DNA from: Staphylococcus haemolyticus
GTDB lineage: Bacteria > Bacillota > Bacilli > Staphylococcales > Staphylococcaceae
Direction: 5' to 3'
DNA: 64,000 nt
Assembly (NCBI RefSeq): GCF_006094395.1
Contig: NZ_CP035291.1
Span: forward strand, 124,001-188,000
Under the pieces are notes generated by a model. The model searched no databases. It was not told where the DNA came from and was given only the letters and a program-made list of their open reading frames with translations. The translations under genes and the position numbers were made by a program. Position 1 is the first letter of the stretch. Every line of letters begins with the position of its first letter. Below, in pieces: positions 56,901 through 64,000 of this stretch.

Positions 56901-57184
56901 TCATGTTTGATTTTGCAAATACAAAGAAACCATTACTATTCTTCACCTATGACTTAGAATTTTATAAAAACAAATTACGTGGCTTTTATTTCGACTTTGA
57001 AAAAGAAGCACCAGGTCCATTAATTAAAACAAATGATGGCTTAATCGAAGCAATAAAAAATATTACTAACGTACAAGAAGAGTATGATGATAAATATCAA
57101 GTCTTTTACAATCGTTTCTGCACCTTTGAAAAAGGCATCGCTTCTAAAACGATAGTAGACAAATTCTTTAAACAAGACTGCTAA
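53978..57184 (+). CDS. Two-domain CDP-glycerol glycerophosphotransferase (TagF/TarF/TarL type)
   Basis: 1068 residues from TTG 53978 (AAGGGG before). An N-terminal part of about 300 residues without clear motifs, then two copies of the CDP-glycerol glycerophosphotransferase domain. Copy 1 (about 310-650): KVFLQHGVLGTKN and LMITDYSSVAFDFSFLNKPV. Copy 2 (about 690-1060): YIQTWHGTPLKKM and ICITDYSSVMFDFANTKKPL. Normal TarF/TarL proteins have one such domain. It should polymerise or attach glycerol- or ribitol-phosphate units in a wall or capsule polymer on the cytoplasmic face. It is bounded by inverted repeats, with no other teichoic acid gene nearby. Confidence 0.85.
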   Translation: MQIIKQDGSILHIYFENPINKIEKLYIKNEFNSLTLEKTNGDLHFKIDLVEVAKQFIQYENKKIYIIVEESTPILTTQSNLKVTNSQSEVSGLTEVLIDDSENIKIQPYITRNGYLHLSLDDVDLNKTYFSRRHIDTLKINNSEAIIEGQFATLNSTLKDVQLLIKTRLTDREKFVNINLEEIGKTKNASTYNFSVDIYKDLIEFMKYEYKNEDIIDIYLSIKVLESSENLRIKIGNPRIMAEKLLKGEIITEFNGNIVSLTPYFTMKGRNLSFRINTYDIDSYLTYVDELKRPKRPNFLKKENQKIWVIGEKSYKAQDNGYHFFKYMRTYHPDKPVYYIIEKDSKEAENVLPFGNVIFYNSAEHFKIMIKADYICTTHHPELIYPTTSDIYTRKIKAVKVFLQHGVLGTKNLSNINGNQLKDFNVDLFITSSSREKEIVVRDLNFFSNQVAVTGLARFDELFNPNVEVKNQILIIPTWRDWLTSIDRLQTSEYLKRMNDLLHSQKLKEIANKGTDIIFCLHPNMQPFIDYFDVPSYVTSIKQGDIDVQKLIKESKLMITDYSSVAFDFSFLNKPVIYYQFDRNEFLGKEASHIDIEKELPGIIVNAQDKLERELDNIQKKQFKIDEALEKRIDRFIAYKDRNNCERIFDAITNFRETSKVKSKIKYNILSQHAVNRFRKDKKYFKVMEKFNTGLTRLLPVKKDLIVFESNVGKLVGDSPKFIYDELKKYNKKYQIVWATNTLYPFNDPNVKTVKRLSPEYFYYLSRAKYWINNQNFPHYLRKHKDTIYIQTWHGTPLKKMLNDVETFQGRDANYKNRVNQAIKNWDYLISPSPYASACFKTAFDFKKEILEVGYPRNDVFYNVENTDMTEKKKLIKQKLGIEGNKKIILYAPTFRDDEINKAKKHIINLKLDLPRLKESIGDEYILILRPHIIISNALNLSESLKDFVVDGTKYPEISDLYLISDICITDYSSVMFDFANTKKPLLFFTYDLEFYKNKLRGFYFDFEKEAPGPLIKTNDGLIEAIKNITNVQEEYDDKYQVFYNRFCTFEKGIASKTIVDKFFKQDC

Positions 57185-57220
57185 ACATATTTTGACTCCT
57201 TTGATAGAAATAGTTGAAGG

Positions 57221-57425
57221 GGGAGTGGGACAGAATTCTTTTTAAATTCGTCGTCCCACTCCCAACTTGCTTTGCTTGTAGAATTTCTTAGTGAAATTCT
57301 CTTTGTTGGGGCCCCGCCCACAAGGATGACTAGTACTGGAAAAAGCTTGATTTAAGCGCCTTTTCAGTTCAGTCAGCTACTGCGAATTTGCAAAATAGCA
57401 TCATCATATTATTTATGTCCCAGGC
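57221..57425. repeat. STAR-like intergenic repeat, right copy
   Basis: Inverted counterpart of 53266-53470. Contains TTTGTTGGGGCCCC, an exact fit to the STAR consensus, plus long matching flanks (CTTGCTTTGCTTGTAGAATT, TCAGTTCAGTCAGCTACTGC). Starts with GGGAGTGGGACAGAATTC, whose internal pairing with GAATTC.. and CCCACTCCC may also end transcription of the preceding gene. Confidence 0.88.
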
Positions 57426-57469
57426 TCATGTTATGTTTGTTAGTATAAGAGATGAAAGAGAGGTCGCTT

Positions 57470-58075
57470 ATGCTAAAATCATTCGATTTGGACATTATTA
57501 AACGTGCTGTAAAAATCTTTGTAGTTGCTACCATTTGTTTAGTCATTACCACGATATTCTGTTACTTTGTTCATCCATCTTTCAATGAATTGAAAAATAT
57601 GGGGAATGCGAGTGAAGAAATTGGCAACACTAAAGGACTTGAAAAAGTTTGGAAGTATATCGTTAATAACGGTTTCCGAGTTCCGCTACAAATGTTTATC
57701 TTAGGCTTACTACCTATACCTTATCTGTATTTGATTAATCTAGTAGTTACCATTATTATGCCCGGAATTCTACTAGGCTTTCTTCTGAGCTTTGATTTAC
57801 ATAAAGGGTTGATAGGGAGTATAGCATTTATCCCACACTATACATTTGAAATCATGGGCTTTTGCATTTTAGCAAGTGCGCTGTATATGTTAAACAAAGC
57901 CATCACACGTCGGTTTACCAATCTCTTTAGGAAAAGTAAAAAAGAAAACTATGCAATAAAAGATAACTTAATCAACGTAATCAAATTTTATGTATTGATC
58001 GCATTACCCTTAATCATCATCGCAGCATTTCTAGAAACTTATGTATCAAACTTCATATTTAATATTTTGAGTTGA
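57470..58075 (+). CDS. SpoIIM-family membrane protein
   Basis: 201 residues from ATG 57470 (AGAGG 6 bases before; ATG 57452 would overlap it). Five or so membrane spans with the SpoIIM/stage II sporulation protein M pattern: NNGFRVPLQMFILGLLPIPY, IIMPGILLGFLLSFDL and SIAFIPHYTFEIMGFCI. Staphylococcus does not sporulate, so this is a relative with another role, perhaps in the cell envelope. Single gene right of the repeat. Confidence 0.75.
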   Translation: MLKSFDLDIIKRAVKIFVVATICLVITTIFCYFVHPSFNELKNMGNASEEIGNTKGLEKVWKYIVNNGFRVPLQMFILGLLPIPYLYLINLVVTIIMPGILLGFLLSFDLHKGLIGSIAFIPHYTFEIMGFCILASALYMLNKAITRRFTNLFRKSKKENYAIKDNLINVIKFYVLIALPLIIIAAFLETYVSNFIFNILS

Positions 58076-58303
58076 TTCTCATACAAAGAGCTAAATGAAA
58101 CTCACGCTTTCAGTATCATTTAAAATATAATGTTAAGTTCATTAAACTTAATTGAATAGTAGATGAGATTTTTACTTAGTGTAGAAATCTCTTTTTCTTT
58201 TGAATTTCGGTTTGTATATATAAAATTTGGTAAAAAGTTGATAAAATTAGTCCGAAAATTGATAAAATGGGATTATCAGACGATATGCTATATAGGTGAT
58301 GAG

Positions 58304-60034
58304 ATGGGACAATTATTAAAAATTGAAAATATAAAATATTCAATAGACAAACTAAATGAATCAGTGCAAAAATGGGAAACATCTAAAGATGGAAAGTTTT
58401 TACTAAGATATCCAACAGTTTACATAATAAATGATAAAAAAGAGAAAAATGATTTTGAAGTTTATGTTGGTGAGACTGGAGATATTAAAAGTAGGACAAG
58501 ACAGCACCTCAATGCGGATACAAAAGTCAAAGCATTTTGGGAAGAATTTTCAGAATCAGATAATTCTTCAATGTATGTCATTGGACATGAATTATTTAAT
58601 AAGTCATTAACGCTAGATATTGAAAATAGACTCATGCAATATTTGCTCAGTGTAGATAATATTTCAATGGTGCATAACAGTAGGACTAATCAACAAAATG
58701 AATATTATACTTCTGAAAAATTAGATGAAATTTTCTCAAATATTTGGCAATCACTACATAAAAAGAATGGGGCTTTATTCCCAATTGAAAGTATAATAAA
58801 AGATTCTGCTATATTTAAAGCTTCTCCATTTCACAAATTAACTCAAGAACAAATAAATGCAAAAGAAGAGATATTAAATAAAATCAAAGCAGCAATTTTA
58901 TCAAATGAAGAGAGTCAGTTGATAATTGTTGAAGGTGAAGCAGGGTCAGGTAAAACTGTACTAATGAGTACATTATTATACGAACTAGGTAAGTATAACT
59001 TAGATTTAAATCAGAATTTAGATATAAATCTTTTAGTAAATCACAATGAACATGTAACTATTTATGATCAAATAGCTAAAAAACTAGGGATTTCTAGTAA
59101 ATCTAATAAAATAGTACGAAAACCAACTAGCTTTATCAATAGCCATGATCCAGAGAATAAAGTAGATGTAGTAATAGTTGATGAAGCACATTTGCTACTA
59201 ACGCAAGGACAGCAGAGTTATCAAGGAAAAAATCATTTAGATGATTTATTACAAAGAGCTAAAGTGGTAGTTATTGTATTAGATTTAAAGCAAGTATTAA
59301 CAACCGGACAAATATGGGAAGAAGAACAGTTAGAAAAATACTATAATCAATCGGAAAATATAAATAATCGAGTTATATTAAGAAATCAAATGCGTATCAA
59401 TAGTGATGAAACTACTTTCAATTGGATAAGAAATTTAATTGATAATCAAACTATAAACAAACTTCCAAAAGACAGTAAAGGCTATGAAATTAAAGTATTT
59501 GATTCACCTAATGAGTTAGAGGTTGCGATAAAAGATAAAGCTCAAAGTACAGATAGTGGTATATCAAGAATGCTTGCTACATTTGATTGGAAATATAATA
59601 ATAATCCGCCTAAAGATGAAGATTATTGGAGAGTAAAAGTTGATAATTGGTCAATGCCTTGGAACTATCAAATAAAGCCTAAAAGAAAAGTTAAAGATTT
59701 ACCTTGGGTTGAGCAGGAACAGACAATAGATGAAATAGGTTCAACTTTCTCTATTCAAGGATTGGATTTGAATTATGCAGGAGTTATTATTGGTCCTTCA
59801 GTTAAATATAGGGATGGACAAATTGTATTTGACAAATCTTGCAGTGCTAATAAGAAAGTAACTCAAAGAAGAACATTGCAAGACGGTTCGAAAGAATATT
59901 ATTCAGATATGCTTTTGAGAAATGAATTAAACGTTCTATTAACTCGAGGGGTAAATGGACTATATATTTATGCTGTAGACGACCAATTGAGAGAGGCACT
60001 TAAAAAAGCTTCACGAGGTGAGAATGATGAATGA
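58304..60034 (+). CDS. GIY-YIG nuclease / Schlafen-type (DUF2075) helicase fusion
   Basis: 576 residues from ATG 58304 (AGGTGATGAG directly before); the frame is open to 58163 but that extension looks non-coding. Residues about 36-130: GIY-YIG nuclease with YPTVYII, VYVGETGDIKSRTRQHL (Arg64, His68) and a candidate catalytic Glu107 in LDIENRLMQYL. Residues about 180-565: SF1-like DUF2075 ATPase with Walker A GEAGSGKT (211-218), DEAH (293-296), IVLDLKQVL, LRNQMR, FSIQGLDLNYAGVIIGP and LLTRGVNGLYIY. DUF2075 equals the Schlafen group 3 helicase domain. Its stop overlaps the MazG gene by 8 bases. Nucleic-acid-targeting enzyme; defence role is inferred. Confidence 0.85.
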   Translation: MGQLLKIENIKYSIDKLNESVQKWETSKDGKFLLRYPTVYIINDKKEKNDFEVYVGETGDIKSRTRQHLNADTKVKAFWEEFSESDNSSMYVIGHELFNKSLTLDIENRLMQYLLSVDNISMVHNSRTNQQNEYYTSEKLDEIFSNIWQSLHKKNGALFPIESIIKDSAIFKASPFHKLTQEQINAKEEILNKIKAAILSNEESQLIIVEGEAGSGKTVLMSTLLYELGKYNLDLNQNLDINLLVNHNEHVTIYDQIAKKLGISSKSNKIVRKPTSFINSHDPENKVDVVIVDEAHLLLTQGQQSYQGKNHLDDLLQRAKVVVIVLDLKQVLTTGQIWEEEQLEKYYNQSENINNRVILRNQMRINSDETTFNWIRNLIDNQTINKLPKDSKGYEIKVFDSPNELEVAIKDKAQSTDSGISRMLATFDWKYNNNPPKDEDYWRVKVDNWSMPWNYQIKPKRKVKDLPWVEQEQTIDEIGSTFSIQGLDLNYAGVIIGPSVKYRDGQIVFDKSCSANKKVTQRRTLQDGSKEYYSDMLLRNELNVLLTRGVNGLYIYAVDDQLREALKKASRGENDE

Positions 60035-60365
60035 AACACATGAAGTATTAAAAGAAATAAATCAATTTAGAGATGAACGTAATTGGAGACAATTTCATAA
60101 TGAAAAAGATTTATCCTTATCTATTAGTCTAGAAGCTGCTGAATTATTAGAATTATTTCAATGGAAAACACCAGAAGAAGTAGTACAAAAAAAACAAGAA
60201 AGGCTAGCTGAAGAATTAGCAGATGTATTGATATACAGCTATATGTTAGCTGATAACTTAGATTTTGATATTAATGACATTATTCGAAAAAAACTAGTAA
60301 AAAATGCTGAGAAATATCCTGTTGAAAAAAGTAAAAATAACAATAGTAAATACGATGAGTTATAA
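60027..60365 (+). CDS. MazG-like nucleotide pyrophosphohydrolase
   Basis: 112 residues from ATG 60027, inside the end of the helicase gene (AGGTGAG upstream). All-alpha NTP pyrophosphatase: metal ligands in LEAAELLELFQW (E36xxE39) and EELADVLIYSYMLAD (E63xxD66). Hydrolyses (d)NTPs to NMP and pyrophosphate. Coupling to a nuclease-helicase suggests that the two act together, for example by lowering nucleotide pools during infection; this is inference. A strong terminator follows. Confidence 0.87.
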   Translation: MNETHEVLKEINQFRDERNWRQFHNEKDLSLSISLEAAELLELFQWKTPEEVVQKKQERLAEELADVLIYSYMLADNLDFDINDIIRKKLVKNAEKYPVEKSKNNNSKYDEL

Positions 60366-60702
60366 AAGAGTTAATAATCAATATTGAAATTAATACCCTT
60401 GTAAGATAAAAGTCGATAAACTTTTATACTTGCAAGGGTATTTTCTCAATTATGATTACAATTTTATTCACTAATTTGAATGATTTATAGCTATTAATTT
60501 ACAGTTTTGATATTTTTGATGAATTATTTACAAACGCAAATCTATATAAATAACTCATTACATCATACAGAAAACAGTATATTAATTTTTGATTTATAAT
60601 AGATATAAAAATATTTATAAAAGTAATAATTATCTTTAACTAATTTTATCATTATTGTGCTAAACTAAATTCGAAAATACATGTTTTAAGGGGATTATTG
60701 AG
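60366..60702. other. Intergenic region between MazG and zinc-ribbon/TerB genes
   Basis: 337 AT-rich bases: the terminator at 60392-60445, then promoter-like sequence for the next gene (TGCTAAACT at about 60658-60667 resembles an extended -10). No ORF seen. Confidence 0.5.
60392..60445. terminator. Terminator after MazG-like gene
   Basis: Arms AATACCCTTG / CAAGGGTATT around an inner AAAGT / ACTTT stem, then T run. It separates the nuclease-MazG cassette from the next module. Confidence 0.92.
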
Positions 60703-62472
60703 ATGAAATTTTGTCCGGAATGTGGAAATAAATTAATTGAAAATGCTAAATTTTGTCCGGAATGCGGATTTAAAATTGCAAGTATAAACAATAATAGTCA
60801 AAAAATCGAAGAAGTGGATGTAGTAGAGAAGGTAAGTTCAGATGTGTATATTAAGTCATTACTAAATGAAACAAATCTAACAGATATCATGATTACACCT
60901 GATATTCCTGAAAAAGTTCTCATAAATGCATCAGTAAGTATAGCTGAAGGTATTGATCCAAATACAATAATTGCATTAATAGATACTAGTTTAATGAGTA
61001 ACGGTAAATCGGGAGTGGTTTTTACTGGCGCGGAAATGTACTTAAAAACTACTTTTGATAGTGTTAAGAAAATTCCTTTTGAAAATATAAAATCAGCCGA
61101 GTATGATTCTGACAGAACAATCAATAATAAAGGAAAAGTAATCGAATATCATCGAGTCATCGTATCTTATGGAAATGGTGAAGATATAGAATTTAGTTCC
61201 GAACAATTTGATAGTGATTTGCCTTATAAACTTATTGCAAAATTGTTAAATGATTTTAATAAACGCGTAGATAATATTTCTTCTAAAAACCAAGTAGTAC
61301 AAATTAGTCAAATGAGTTCAGAAATATTGAAATTATATTTTAGAATTGTCATTGCATATTTAAAAGATGATGATGGCATTATTGACAGTCGGGAGTATAA
61401 AGAATTAATCAGTTTAATGACAAAAATAAAAGTTAGCAAACAATTGGCCAATGATTTAAGAAAGTATCGTTTTGAAGATAAAGAAGATTTAACTATTGAA
61501 GAATTAATAGATCAACTTAAAAATCAAACTAATAAAGATAATTTTTCAGAAGCTGCAGTAGAACAAACTTTGGCTATGGATATTATAGGAATGAATAGTG
61601 ATAAATTAGACACTATTAAAGATGACGAAGTATTAGTTAGAATGCTTAATAGATTAAATATATCAGATAAACAATTAAAATTTATTGTGAGAAAAATTAA
61701 AGCAGATAAAGAAATTATCGAAAGTAGAATGACTGATAGTGAAATCAAAGAAGTAAATAAGGAACTTGCTGCAGTAGCAAGTGGAGCCGGATTAGTAGCT
61801 CTAGGACTATTAACAAGTGGAGGGACTGTTTACTTAGGTATTATAGCTGGTTTTGGCGTTTACAGAGGAATTAAATACTTTTCTGGTACAGGAGAAGCAG
61901 AGAAGTTCGGTATTAGAATTCAAACACTTAATGATCGAATTAGCCAACTTCGAATTGCTAACGCCTACATTATTGAAGACATCAACTGGTTAAGTCAAAA
62001 AATGATAGATTTTGCTTTAAAATTACGTGAATCAAACGAACTTAGTTCTGAGTTGTATAAAGAATTAGAATTAATTATAAATCAAAACCAATCATTAGCT
62101 GATGCAGGCAGCTTGATTGAAGATGATGAGTCTTATTCTGAACGTGAATTGTTATTAACTACGATTCCTGAAAGTTTAGATATAGGAAAATATAATGAGT
62201 TATTAGCTAAAAATATTAATAAAGTTTACGCGGATGAAGTGATTAAAAATGTCTATTCAATAAATGGTGATTTAGATAATCAGTCTGAAGTTAATGATGT
62301 TACTTTAAGAGAGAATATTGAATTGGATGAATTAAAAGCAGCACATACTGTTCTTGAAGATATCGGTTACTTTGATACAAAAGCATCAAGTATTGCTCAA
62401 AGTAAATCACTTGCTAAAAAAGGATTTTCAGGTTTGAAAAAATCACTGTTTAGTGGAGAAAAAGATGAGTAG
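60703..62472 (+). CDS. Zinc-ribbon, PH-like, TerB-like membrane-associated protein, unknown function
   Basis: 589 residues. Residues 1-24: zinc ribbon FCPECGNKLIENAKFCPECG (Cys 4, 7, 18, 21). About 55-185: beta-rich region resembling bacterial PH-like domains (GVVFTGAEMYLKTTF, HRVIVSYGNGEDIEFSSEQ). About 205-345: helical TerB-like domain with acidic DDDGIIDSREYKEL. About 355-390: Gly-rich hydrophobic hairpin (AAVASGAGLVALGLLTSGGT), then helices with coiled-coil character. AAGGGG precedes the ATG. The stop overlaps the next gene's start, so the two products likely act together. I do not know a characterised homologue. Confidence 0.78.
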   Translation: MKFCPECGNKLIENAKFCPECGFKIASINNNSQKIEEVDVVEKVSSDVYIKSLLNETNLTDIMITPDIPEKVLINASVSIAEGIDPNTIIALIDTSLMSNGKSGVVFTGAEMYLKTTFDSVKKIPFENIKSAEYDSDRTINNKGKVIEYHRVIVSYGNGEDIEFSSEQFDSDLPYKLIAKLLNDFNKRVDNISSKNQVVQISQMSSEILKLYFRIVIAYLKDDDGIIDSREYKELISLMTKIKVSKQLANDLRKYRFEDKEDLTIEELIDQLKNQTNKDNFSEAAVEQTLAMDIIGMNSDKLDTIKDDEVLVRMLNRLNISDKQLKFIVRKIKADKEIIESRMTDSEIKEVNKELAAVASGAGLVALGLLTSGGTVYLGIIAGFGVYRGIKYFSGTGEAEKFGIRIQTLNDRISQLRIANAYIIEDINWLSQKMIDFALKLRESNELSSELYKELELIINQNQSLADAGSLIEDDESYSERELLLTTIPESLDIGKYNELLAKNINKVYADEVIKNVYSINGDLDNQSEVNDVTLRENIELDELKAAHTVLEDIGYFDTKASSIAQSKSLAKKGFSGLKKSLFSGEKDE

Positions 62473-64000
62473 ACAGAGTAGAAAAGATAAAAAAGAACTT
62501 AAAGGTTTAGCGGAAAATCTATTGGTAGATTATGAATTACGTAATCAAGCTAATGATAACCTTGATAAGTCTTTGCATAATATTGATGTGATGAGAGAGA
62601 ATATCGACAATCAAATTAATATGAAAAAAGATTTATTAAATGAATTAAGAAATCGAAGATTAAATAACACGCAATTACAAGATTCTAATCTCACAAAATT
62701 TAATGATGAAGTGTTAAAAAATAAACTAAGAGATGGCCAAATATATGCTTCAAAATCTATTGATTTGGTAGAAACTAATAGTGTTAAAACAATAGATATT
62801 GATAGAGATGATTTTAATTCTTACGAATATAATAGACAATTCGCATTAGAAAATAATATAGATTTAACAAGTCCATTTTTAAATTTATATAGTAAACATG
62901 AGCAGGTTGAAGTGGCTCGTAAAATGATAGAAAAATTCGACTTACTAGAGCTTGAAAAAGAAGACTATGGATTCGCAGCATGTGCAGCGTTAATTGCAGG
63001 GATTGTAGATTGTGCGCTTGTAGGTACGATATCTCATAATAATCCAAGTGTATTACAGAAAAAAGTGGATGAAAAATTTTATTCAATTGTACAGAAATAC
63101 TCTAATAACAGAGAATTACCAGAGTTGAAAGCGAAATTCGAAAAAGTTCAATCTAGGAAAGATGTTAGTTCAGAATATATTAAAAAGTTAGAAAATAAAA
63201 TTAAAGCCATTGAAAATGGAACTCAATCAAGAAAAGATATGGTTGGTTATTTAGAAAAGACATACAGAGTTAAATACGATGCGGTACATGATAAGTCTAT
63301 AGCTGGAATGTATGTCAATAATCATCATAATGCTTCTTTAGCACATGATTTTTCACCTTTAGGTTTATTAGTTGGTATTATGGACCAGTTAACTGGGAAA
63401 TCAACTTTTATTTCTGCTAAGACCGGGGAAATATCAAGAATTGCAACAAACAATAAAAATACAGAATTACAAGGAAATATTATACAGAAAATTATTGGAG
63501 CCACTAACAATTGGTTTGGTCATTGCATGAGTGATATTGTTGGTAGTAGTGGCTCAAAAGGTAGAGGGCAAGGCTTACCCGCACCTTTTTGGTCCTATTT
63601 GCAAAAATTAAATTTCGGTAAAGTTAAACTTTCTAATAATAAAGAATTATCTATTGGACAGTTAACAGATTGGATGTTTCAAAATGGCTATGATACAAGG
63701 GCTTTTGTTGCCGAACTAATTCCTGTTATCATATTTGAAACTTTAATTAGATGCTATTGGTTTTATAAACAAAAATTCTATTATGGCAAATCATTTAAAG
63801 AGAGCCTACCTATAGCAAATAGTCGTGAGTTATCTCGCTTATTACTGGTTGGTAATGCAACTTTTACTTCAATTGATACTACACATGCAACTATTAAAGG
63901 GGTAATAAAAACTGGTGGGCATGGCGTTGATATTGGAACGTTTGTAATGACTGTAAATAAACCTGGTCTTGTTGATTTAGGATTTAGAAGTTTTCAAAAT
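62465..64000 (+). CDS. Coiled-coil membrane protein with His/Asp motifs, 3' end outside window
   Basis: At least 512 residues, still open at the window edge. ATG 62465 overlaps the preceding stop by 8 bases. Residues 1-75: charged coiled coil; about 175-195: hydrophobic segment YGFAACAALIAGIVDCALVG; about 230-270: second coiled coil. About 280-380: striking motifs NNHHNASLAHDFSPLG (His287, 288, 294) and WFGHCMSDIVGSSGSKGRG (His353, Asp357), suggesting a metal site. About 410-440: another hydrophobic stretch (FVAELIPVIIFETLIRCYWF). Probably membrane-bound with an enzymatic or channel role. Not recognised as a named family. Confidence 0.75.
   Translation, partial: MSRQSRKDKKELKGLAENLLVDYELRNQANDNLDKSLHNIDVMRENIDNQINMKKDLLNELRNRRLNNTQLQDSNLTKFNDEVLKNKLRDGQIYASKSIDLVETNSVKTIDIDRDDFNSYEYNRQFALENNIDLTSPFLNLYSKHEQVEVARKMIEKFDLLELEKEDYGFAACAALIAGIVDCALVGTISHNNPSVLQKKVDEKFYSIVQKYSNNRELPELKAKFEKVQSRKDVSSEYIKKLENKIKAIENGTQSRKDMVGYLEKTYRVKYDAVHDKSIAGMYVNNHHNASLAHDFSPLGLLVGIMDQLTGKSTFISAKTGEISRIATNNKNTELQGNIIQKIIGATNNWFGHCMSDIVGSSGSKGRGQGLPAPFWSYLQKLNFGKVKLSNNKELSIGQLTDWMFQNGYDTRAFVAELIPVIIFETLIRCYWFYKQKFYYGKSFKESLPIANSRELSRLLLVGNATFTSIDTTHATIKGVIKTGGHGVDIGTFVMTVNKPGLVDLGFRSFQN

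Noticed and set aside
53266..57425. Composite transposon bounded by the inverted repeats
   Set aside because: No transposase or target duplication is visible; the repeats match STAR-type intergenic repeats, not insertion-sequence ends.
57470..58075. Sporulation gene
   Set aside because: The protein is SpoIIM-like, but SpoIIM relatives are common in non-spore-formers and no other sporulation gene is present.
58163..58303. 47-residue N-terminal extension of the nuclease-helicase
   Set aside because: No ribosome site at 58163, Phe/Lys-rich random-looking sequence, and a better start at 58304 with AGGTGATGAG upstream.

Overview
The window is AT-rich Gram-positive DNA whose gene content, promoters (TTGACA/TATAAT type), strong AGGAGG-type ribosome sites, staphylococcal STAR-like repeats and protein families point to a Staphylococcus chromosome, most likely a coagulase-negative species. 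The genus is well supported; the species is not resolved from this sequence alone.

Layout. 1-2.1 kb: end of a ribose-type sugar ABC transporter operon (rbsA fragment, rbsC, rbsB). 2.2-5.4 kb: pantothenate synthesis, with panE divergent from panBCD. 5.5-7.1 kb: a lipoprotein gene broken by a stop codon in its signal peptide, and a VanY-type carboxypeptidase lipoprotein. 7.3-12.6 kb: a sugar-scavenging operon with an RpiR/MurR-type regulator, a three-gene lactose/cellobiose-type PTS, a small membrane protein, a MupG/DUF871 phosphoglycosidase and a BadF-type amino-sugar kinase. 12.6-18 kb: the intact paralogue of the broken lipoprotein, DUF805 and DUF418 membrane proteins, a membrane-anchored MutS-like ATPase, and yjdF behind a structured riboswitch-like leader. 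18-25.8 kb: an ArsB-type transporter with a short His-rich leader ORF, a flavodoxin-fold quinone reductase, a YfcC transporter, acetoin/diacetyl reductase, a DinB/YfiT protein and an atypical SDR. 25.8-36.7 kb: polyol metabolism (FGGY kinase, RbtT/CsbX-type permease, SDR, later a Zn polyol dehydrogenase) mixed with an ABC-class ATPase, a flavoprotein and a semialdehyde dehydrogenase; several good CcpA (cre) sites. 36.7-41.9 kb: an OhrR-like MarR regulator with tandem palindromic operators, a disulfide oxidoreductase, a DJ-1/Hsp31 protein, HdeD, a MalY-type lyase and an AhpD-like protein. 42-48.5 kb: acetoin dehydrogenase acoABC flanked by two full copies of the E3 gene, each behind its own cre-like site. 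48.7-50 kb: PadR regulator with its membrane partner and two palindromic operators.

The last 14 kb look accessory. A mannitol PTS gene has lost its IIB domain while keeping its regulatory region; it abuts a small broken ORF. A 1068-residue two-domain teichoic-acid-type glycerophosphotransferase sits between two inverted copies of a ~205-bp STAR-containing repeat. To its right come a SpoIIM-type membrane protein, a GIY-YIG nuclease/Schlafen-type helicase fusion translationally coupled to a MazG-like pyrophosphohydrolase, and then a coupled pair made of a zinc-ribbon/PH-like/TerB-like protein and a coiled-coil membrane protein with conserved-looking His/Asp motifs, which runs off the window. 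These last two modules are the best candidates for undescribed (perhaps anti-phage) systems; that role is inference from domain make-up and position.

Most of the window works as a catabolic arm of the chromosome: uptake and oxidation of secondary carbon sources (ribose-type sugars, amino sugars, polyols, acetoin), much of it apparently under CcpA, with redox-stress genes interleaved.
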